A stretch of DNA of 64,000 nt from contig NC_088317.1 in NCBI RefSeq assembly GCF_910592395.1, forward strand, positions 10,232,001 through 10,296,000. The letters are read 5' to 3'. This DNA comes from Lineus longissimus. Taxonomy: Eukaryota; Nemertea; Pilidiophora; Heteronemertea; Lineidae. The translations under genes and the position numbers were made by a program. Shown in pieces: positions 58,535-64,000 of this stretch (positions are counted from its first letter, which is position 1; every line of letters starts with the position of its first letter). The notes under the pieces were generated by a model that saw only the letters and a list, made by a program, of their open reading frames with translations, ran no database searches and had not been told where the DNA came from.

Positions 58535-59622
58535 TTTTAGCTCACCTCTTAGCAGAGGTGAGCTTATCCCATACCGTGTCGTCCGTCGTCCGTTAGCAGG
58601 GCACGTTTCGTAACTGTTAGAGCTATTGAGTTGAAACTTGGTACACATGTACCCTTATGTAATGACACCTTGGAGACCAAGTTTCGGTCCGATTCGTTTC
58701 ATGGTTTGGCCACCAGGGGGCCAAACGTTAAAAGTGAAAATATGCAATATCTCCCTTAATAGTAGTCGGGAAATTTTGAAAAAAATATGGTAGGTACTTC
58801 TAGCAAAGGTGCATCATATATCCTCCGGGTTTTTGATTTGACCTCCTTTTCAAGGTCACAGAGGTCAAATGGTGTAAATTGGCCGTTAGGATGAAACGAT
58901 GGCACGTTTCTAAACTGCAATGACTATTGATACCAAATTTGGTACACATTTACCCCTTAGTCAGGTGATCTCAGGGACCGAAGTTTGGTCCAATATGATT
59001 CACCACTTGACCACCAGGGGGCAAAATCCAAAAACCTTAAAAATGTGATTATTCCTTAACTTCTTGCCCGATTGCCACCAATTTGATATCATGGGTACAT
59101 CTAACCACCATACAGTATATGTCACACAGGTTTTTAATTTGACCTTCTTGTCAAGGTCACAGAGGTCAAATGGCGTAAATTCGCCGTCAGGCCGTAACTA
59201 TGGCACGTTTCTTAACTGCAATGACTATTGATCACAAATTAAGTACACATGTACCCCTTGGTCAGGTGATCTCAGGTACTGAAGTTTGGTGCGATCTGAT
59301 TTGCCGTTTGGCCTCCAGGGAGGGGGCCAAATCCTAAATTCTTCAAAATGCCATTATTCCTAGTAATGACTTGCCCGATTGGCACCAATTTTATATCATA
59401 GGTACATCTAATTCTAACAACCATTCAATGTGTCACCCGGGTCTTCTTTGATTTGACCTACTTTTCAAGGTCACAGAGGTCGAATGTACTGTAAATTGGC
59501 CATTTTGGGGAAATTGTAATTGCTTGGACCTACATCAAACCTAACACTACATGACACAATACCATGCTCTTTATCCATCTTTCCTCCACATGAGGTGAGC
59601 ACAATGGCCCTGGCCATTTCAT
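58535..59622 (+). mobile_element. HINE-like repeat inserted in LINE ORF, copy 1
   Basis: TTTTAGCTCACCTCT-TAGC-AGAGGTGAGCT forms a perfect 11 bp stem. A short (GTC)n comes next, then three ~302 bp units starting at about 58601, 58902 and 59204. It ends CATGAGGTGAGC + AATGGCCCTGGCCATT hairpin + TCAT. Removing it joins CTC CAT to TTT CTT AAT in frame, with no target duplication. Its own TAG supplies the premature stop of the LINE frame at 58540. Confidence 0.8.
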
Positions 59623-59688
59623 TTTCTTAATGGTCAATTTTCATTGGACCTTACTTCAAACAGGCTTGTTGTAGAAAAAACAGCCACT
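59623..59688 (+). pseudogene. LINE ORF island between two inserted repeats
   Basis: 66 bp encoding FLNGQFSLDLTSNRLVVEKT followed by AT, in the LINE frame. It is the expected C-terminal LLNG-type segment. Confidence 0.7.
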
Positions 59689-59743
59689 TTTTAGCTCACC
59701 TCTTAGCAGAGGTGAGCTTATCCCATACCGTGGCGTCCGTCGT

Positions 59744-59793
<50 letters not shown>

Positions 59794-60842
59794 CGTCGTC
59801 GTCCGTCGTCCGTTAGCAGGGCACGTTTCGTAACTGTTAGAGCTATTGAGTTGAAACTTGGTACACATGTACCCTTATGTAATGACACCTTGGAGACCAA
59901 GTTTCGGTCCGATTCGTTTCATGGTTTGGCCACCAGGGGGCCAAACGTTAAAAGTGAAAATATGCAATATCTCCCTTAATAGTAGTCGGGAAATTTTGAA
60001 AAAAATATGGTAGGTACTTCTAGCAAAGGTGCATCATATATCCTCCGGGTTTTTGATTTGACCTCCTTTTCAAGGTCACAGAGGTCAAATGGTGTAAATT
60101 GGCCATTGGGATGTAACGATGGCACGTTTCTAAACTGCAATGACTATTGATACCAAATTTGGTACACATTTACCCCTTAGTCAGGTGATCTCAGGGACCG
60201 AAGTTTGGTCCAATATGATTCACCACTTGACCACCAGGTGGCAAAATCCAAAAACCTTAAAAATGTGATTATTCCTTAACTTCTTGCCCGATTGCCACCA
60301 ATTTGATATCATGGGTACATCTAACCACCATACAGTATATGTCACACAGGTTTTTAATTTGACCTTCTTGTCAAGGTCACAGAGGTCAAATGGCGTAAAT
60401 TCGCCGTCAGGCCGTAACTATGGCACGTTTCTTAACTGCAATGACTATTGATCACAAATTAAGTACACATGTACCCCTTGGTCAGGTGATCGCAGGTACC
60501 GAAGTTTGGTGCGATCTGATTTGCCGTTTGGCCTCCAGGGAGGGGGCCAAATCCTAAATTCTTCAAAATGCCATTATTTCTAGTAATGACTTGCCCGATT
60601 GGCACCAATTTTATATCATAGGTACATCTAGTTCTAACAACCATTCAATGTGTCACCCGGGTCTTCTTTGATTTGACCTACTTTTCAAGGTCACATAGGT
60701 CGAATGTACTGTAAATTGGCCATTTTGGGGAAATTGTAATTGCTTGGACCTACATCAAACCTAACACTACATGACACAATACCATGCTCTTTATCCATCT
60801 TTCCTCCACATGAGGTGAGCACAATGGCCCTGGCCATTTCAT
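59689..60842 (+). mobile_element. HINE-like repeat inserted in LINE ORF, copy 2
   Basis: Same boundaries and units as copy 1, with a longer (GTC)n of about 60-70 bp (59740-59812). Excising it joins GCC ACT to CTC AGT AAT in frame, giving SNIIAFSGN and a stop, again without target duplication. Confidence 0.8.
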
Positions 60843-61112
60843 CTCAGTAATATTATCGCCTTTTCTGGTAACTAGTGCCAGATCAATGGAACCCCTCATC
60901 AATCACTACCTTTGTACAAACTATAACTATTTGTGTTACTTTACCTTTACTTGCATCCCTTTCTTTCCATTCAAAGTACCTTATCTTGATTCAACTTGTT
61001 CTTTGTATACCATTGTAACCAGGGCTATTAATGCTTTCAGCCTAAGCCCTGGCAATTGTCTCAATATGTAATTTTGTTTATTTGGATTAAATAAATAATA
61101 ATAATAATAATT
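60843..61112 (+). pseudogene. LINE ORF end, 3' UTR and (AAT)n tail
   Basis: Last codons (SNIIAFSGN) and TAG at 60873-60875, then about 210 bp of UTR, with GGGCTATTAATGC...GCCCTGGCAATTG near its end, and the (AAT)n tail. Confidence 0.7.
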
Positions 61113-61166
61113 AAATGAGTATCTTTAAAAGCCAATCTGATATAAATAGGCGTAACCAATACAAAC

Positions 61167-61403
61167 CTTATTCTGCAGTGGGTTGAGAGAAATCGCTGAA
61201 GTTCTGCCTTCTTCTTGATGTCAGATTGTTTGAGAAGGCCCCCTCTCTAGAGTTGCGTCGATTGCACTCATTTCCTCCCACATTGTATCGAGATCCCCAT
61301 CTGAAGCTGGCTCAAAGGTTCTGAAAGGGACGTCCTTCAAACTAAGGCGTGAGAACAAGAGTTCTTTTGTTGGCTGAACCGATGCAAGCACTTCAGCTTT
61401 CAC
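61167..61403 (-). pseudogene. Family B exon 2
   Basis: Acceptor CTTCCAG, in-phase start VKAEVLASVQPTKELLFSRL and EEMSAIDATLERG. One surplus base in a G5 run (61239-61243) throws it out of frame; skipping it restores LLKQSDIKKKAELQRFLSTH before donor AATAAG|GTTTGT. Confidence 0.65.
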
Positions 61404-61610
61404 CTGGAAGATTAAAATATTTTCAAATAGGTTTAATTATTCAAGCTAGTTTTCGCTGGTGGCGTTTGTCATTTTCACAGAAATGCCTACCAGAGTAAAC
61501 AAATGGTATATGCCTTTCAGAAACATTGATTTGTTGCTTTGGTTTTGAACCTACTGACTTTCATATCAGAATATCAATTTCTTATGTGTGAAACCATTGC
61601 ATGTGCCTAC

Positions 61611-63926
61611 CTGAGGATTGTCTTCAGCCAATTTGCGAACTTGCTTCAAGTTGTTTGCTTTCTTCAGTAGGTCTTCGACGGTTGTCTCTGTCCTCATTAT
61701 CCCTACTCCTTGTAGGGCAATGTTGAGTATGCTCATGGTCCTCTCTGCTGGGTCCTTCCACGAGTTGGAGTGCTGCTTGGACACTGAACAGATTAACCCT
61801 GTGATCTACGCCGCCATCCGAATAGACAAACATAATCGGTTTGTACTCAAGCTCTTCATCCAGGATGTTGCCTAATTCTGCCATATGTCTCAAAGCACTG
61901 GATGGCTCGAAACAATGTTCCTTAACACCAACATAGACCTGACCTTGATACCATGAACCCTCGACAGTTTCAGGGATGTCAACTCTCAGTGCGACACTTG
62001 GGATCAACGTTAGCTTTGTAAAGTCGTGGTCTGTGACTTCGAACCACTGGTCCATAGACACTAACACTTTCCTCCCCCTGTCAACACTGGCGACTGGTAC
62101 ACCTGGTTCACCCACTTTCACTGAATGTTTGTCATCCATGCATGTCATTGTCGAGTATTCCCGGTATTTAACAGCCATCTCTTTCTCATATCGGAATAGT
62201 GCGGACGCGTAATGGACATCAATGTGAGTATTCCTGAATTGTCTTGCTTGAATCATATACTTGATTCGAAGTCTACCTTGATAGTATTTGGCGGTTGCTG
62301 CAGTTGTGCGTTTTGGCCAAAATTGAATGCGAAGCCACTGTTGTGATGGAATTGGTGTTCCCTCTGGGCAGCGTTTCTTCACCTGTTCATGAAGATCACG
62401 AACGCTTTAGGCGGTGGCTAAGTGTGTAACCACCTCTGCATTATCAACAACATCATGGCGTCTGTCATCTACAGCTGTTTCAACAGAAGCTTGAATGTAT
62501 TCTTTGCATTGCTGCAAAAACACATCATATAACTCCGGTGCACCACTATTGTTAACCCTCAAATCCACAACAAGATCCGGGTCCTGTGTTTCTAGCAAGA
62601 CTGCCACCCTTGCATCCACTTCGTCTTCATCAGACGTTCTTGCAGCTGAAGAATCACCAGTCAGACGTCTGTATGCCTCACGGAGGAAAGCCGATTTCGT
62701 GTTTGTCAAAGTCCCGAACATATCTATAAATTCTGCTCGCATTGTTCTGGAATGGTACACAGGGATCTTCGGCATCAGCTCATCTTACACTTTGCTGTTC
62801 CTTGACAACAACACCATCTCATCTGCATCAACATGCACCTTCCACAGGAAGTCCATGTTCTGCCTACCCCTACTAAATGTAAGTCGGGTAGCCTTCATTG
62901 GAAGACAGTCTTTCAAACCTTTCAAATATCTGTATTTCTTCCAAGGCTCTCCTGGGGCAAAGTCATTGATGTAGATGGGGATGTACTCGTCAACCTCTTT
63001 CAAGGCTTCAACCAAACTTCTATACTTGACCTCATCAGTTGTTTTCACAAGGCGTGTAGGGTAGATGACCTCCCATGCAGTACAATCATTTTCTACAGTT
63101 TGGTTTGCATGGCATGTTTTCATGAAGTCATTTGTTTTAGCAAGATAGGAAGAATACTTCTTCAAACAATCTGCAAGCTTCAATATGGCGTCATGGATTT
63201 TCCCCCAGGTCTTTCTCTGCATGTATGCTTGGGATCCAAGTTCAAATAATGCATTGGCATCTGCAGACAGCTGACTTTCTTCAAGAGAGACCCGCCGTCT
63301 CTTTCTGTTTTCTGGTTTGTTGTATCCTGAAAATTGCTTCAGAATTTCAGGCACTCCATGACCTCGCTGGGCTAGTGACAGTAGTGTGGAATGGTTACCA
63401 TCTATGTTCCACAATACTGAGCTGAGCGTATTGATGAATTGGATTCCTAGATGTTCTGCTTGATCCATTGACCACCCAACAGAAGATTTATGCAGGAAAT
63501 CGATCAATTGATTTTTCAACAAAAACTTGTTGTTTGCAGGCTTTTCCCACTTCTTTGGAATATGGCACGTACTACAGGCCAGGGCAGATGCAGACATCAT
63601 TCTTGGAAAAGCACATGGGGCACTCGTAGGAACATCATTATCATCTACATCATCAGCTTTCTCCACACTGAACAGCACAAATTTACCAAAATTACTCATA
63701 ACCTCATTGACGTTAAGTCCACAACTCATCCGCATCAGTTTCTGTTGAGAACTGCCAACTGATGCCTGAACACGTGCAGTGTTGAATTCTCTATCAATTG
63801 ACACACTGTCAAACTCACCGTTGGCAAAGGCATTGTACAGTTCAGATAAAGATCAATAACATCTACACCATACCAGTCCTTCACGCATTTGGCACCCGAC
63901 GAGATTTTTACCACGAGGAGCACCAT
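61611..63926 (-). pseudogene. Family B large exon (N-terminal and DDE core)
   Basis: The frame from 63804 gives 339 residues including LWNIDGNHSTLLSL, YIPIYINDFAPGEPWKKY and MDFLWKVHVDADEMVLLSR, then a TAA. The same frame continues DELMPKIPVYHSRTMRAEF and DARVAVLLETQDPDLVVDL to a second stop, then RDLHEQVKKRCPEGTPIP and WLRIQFWPK. The DDE region follows. After NLFSVQ the frame changes to KQHSNSWKDPAERTMS. The exon ends at the CAG|GTAGGC donor (61611/61610). Upstream, AKCVKDWYGVDVIDLYL (63735-63926) is protein-like but out of frame with the rest; the true start is not known. Confidence 0.65.
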
Positions 63927-64000
63927 GATCTGCTGATGATTTATTCCCCTGACATTTTACATGTACCGTACAAATCGATGTATATCTGACACAAGCATGC

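Larger units (their letters stand above)
55147..61112 (+). mobile_element. APE-type LINE (Jockey/CR1 group) with N-terminal 2A
   Basis: The order is leader, 2A motif, EEP endonuclease, reverse transcriptase, CCHC-like tail, 3' UTR and (AAT)n tail (61087-61112). It lies antisense within an intron of family B. The 5' border is somewhere between 55075 and 55147, as close as about 30-100 bp to that gene's splice acceptor. Two HINE-like repeats are inserted near the end of the ORF. One small deletion near 56900 breaks the reading frame. No target duplication was found. Confidence 0.8.
54042..63926 (-). pseudogene. Family B: multi-exon DDE-type gene with zinc-binding tail (decayed)
   Basis: Five exon blocks read right to left: 63926-61611, 61403-61167, 55044-54919, 54820-54691 and 54425-54042. 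All four introns have GT/AG borders, and codon phase is kept across every junction. The protein would carry an RNase H-like DDE core, with Asp in TCMDDKHSVKVGEPG, Asp in VYSDGGVDHRVN and Glu in WKDPAERTMSILN. A Cys-rich tail follows. The layout matches, as I recall, large unannotated families in marine invertebrates with an SDGGPDHR signature. Lesions: TAA at 62785-62787, a stop at 62407-62409, a frame change with apparent deletion near 61790, and an extra G in a run at 61239-61243. A retrotransposon fills the third intron position (61166-55045). Transposase function is inferred from the DDE pattern only; no terminal repeats were seen. Confidence 0.72.

Noticed and set aside
59656-59868. Poly-Asp or poly-Thr proteins
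   Set aside because: These come from the (GTC)n microsatellite in the HINE-like repeat.
1-64000. tRNA, rRNA or snRNA genes
   Set aside because: No convincing A/B-box pair or conserved rRNA core was seen on either strand; a covariance-model scan would be decisive.

Overview
This is a 64 kb window of animal nuclear DNA. The content fits an aquatic invertebrate, such as a lancelet, ambulacrarian or lophotrochozoan; the sequence alone does not fix the species. Reasons: spliced exons with GT/AG borders, overall AT-rich DNA, no operons, and a mix of DIRS, pogo, PIF/Harbinger-like, TTAA-type, rolling-circle-like and APE-type LINE elements. Nearly all of the window is transposable elements nested in one another. 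Most open reading frames of 60-120 codons here are chance products of repeats.

Host gene: the one convincing cellular gene is Mediator subunit MED4 on the + strand. Its first coding exon is at 11108-11172 and its second at 41063-41187. They join in phase across an intron of about 29.9 kb. Later exons were not found. The 11.2-41 kb block is therefore intron 1, filled with mobile DNA.

Layout. 1-11 kb: a pogo-type MITE (3373-4171), an inverted-repeat element (5901-6802), a minus-strand tandem-unit repeat (6828-7692) and a dispersed repeat with three nested MITEs (8286-10380). 11-18 kb: MED4 exon 1, then a decayed hAT-like gene ('family A', 12674-18254) split by a fold-back element whose arms are inverted minisatellites. 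19-27 kb: segmental duplicates, a TAA-flanked element and a fold-back element with a nested MITE. 27715-34531: a 6.8 kb DIRS-type tyrosine-recombinase retroelement with inverted terminal repeats and internal complementary region, internally deleted and broken. 35554-38445: a structurally complete pogo-like transposon with an intact 482-residue transposase. 38.6-53 kb: arrays of a ~300 bp unit, MED4 exon 2, a composite MITE pair (41913-43597) and a TTAA-flanked element (45122-46085). 54-64 kb: a multi-exon minus-strand DDE-type gene ('family B') with several disabling lesions. One of its introns contains a + strand LINE that begins with a 2A ribosome-skipping motif, and the LINE itself carries two repeat insertions.

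How it fits together: repeats inserted into other repeats give internal clocks. The two copies of the ~1.1 kb 'HINE-like' repeat sit in the LINE reading frame without target duplication, which suggests a rolling-circle mechanism. The same repeat carries regularly spaced AGGTCA half-sites. Identification of families is by recalled motifs, not by database search.
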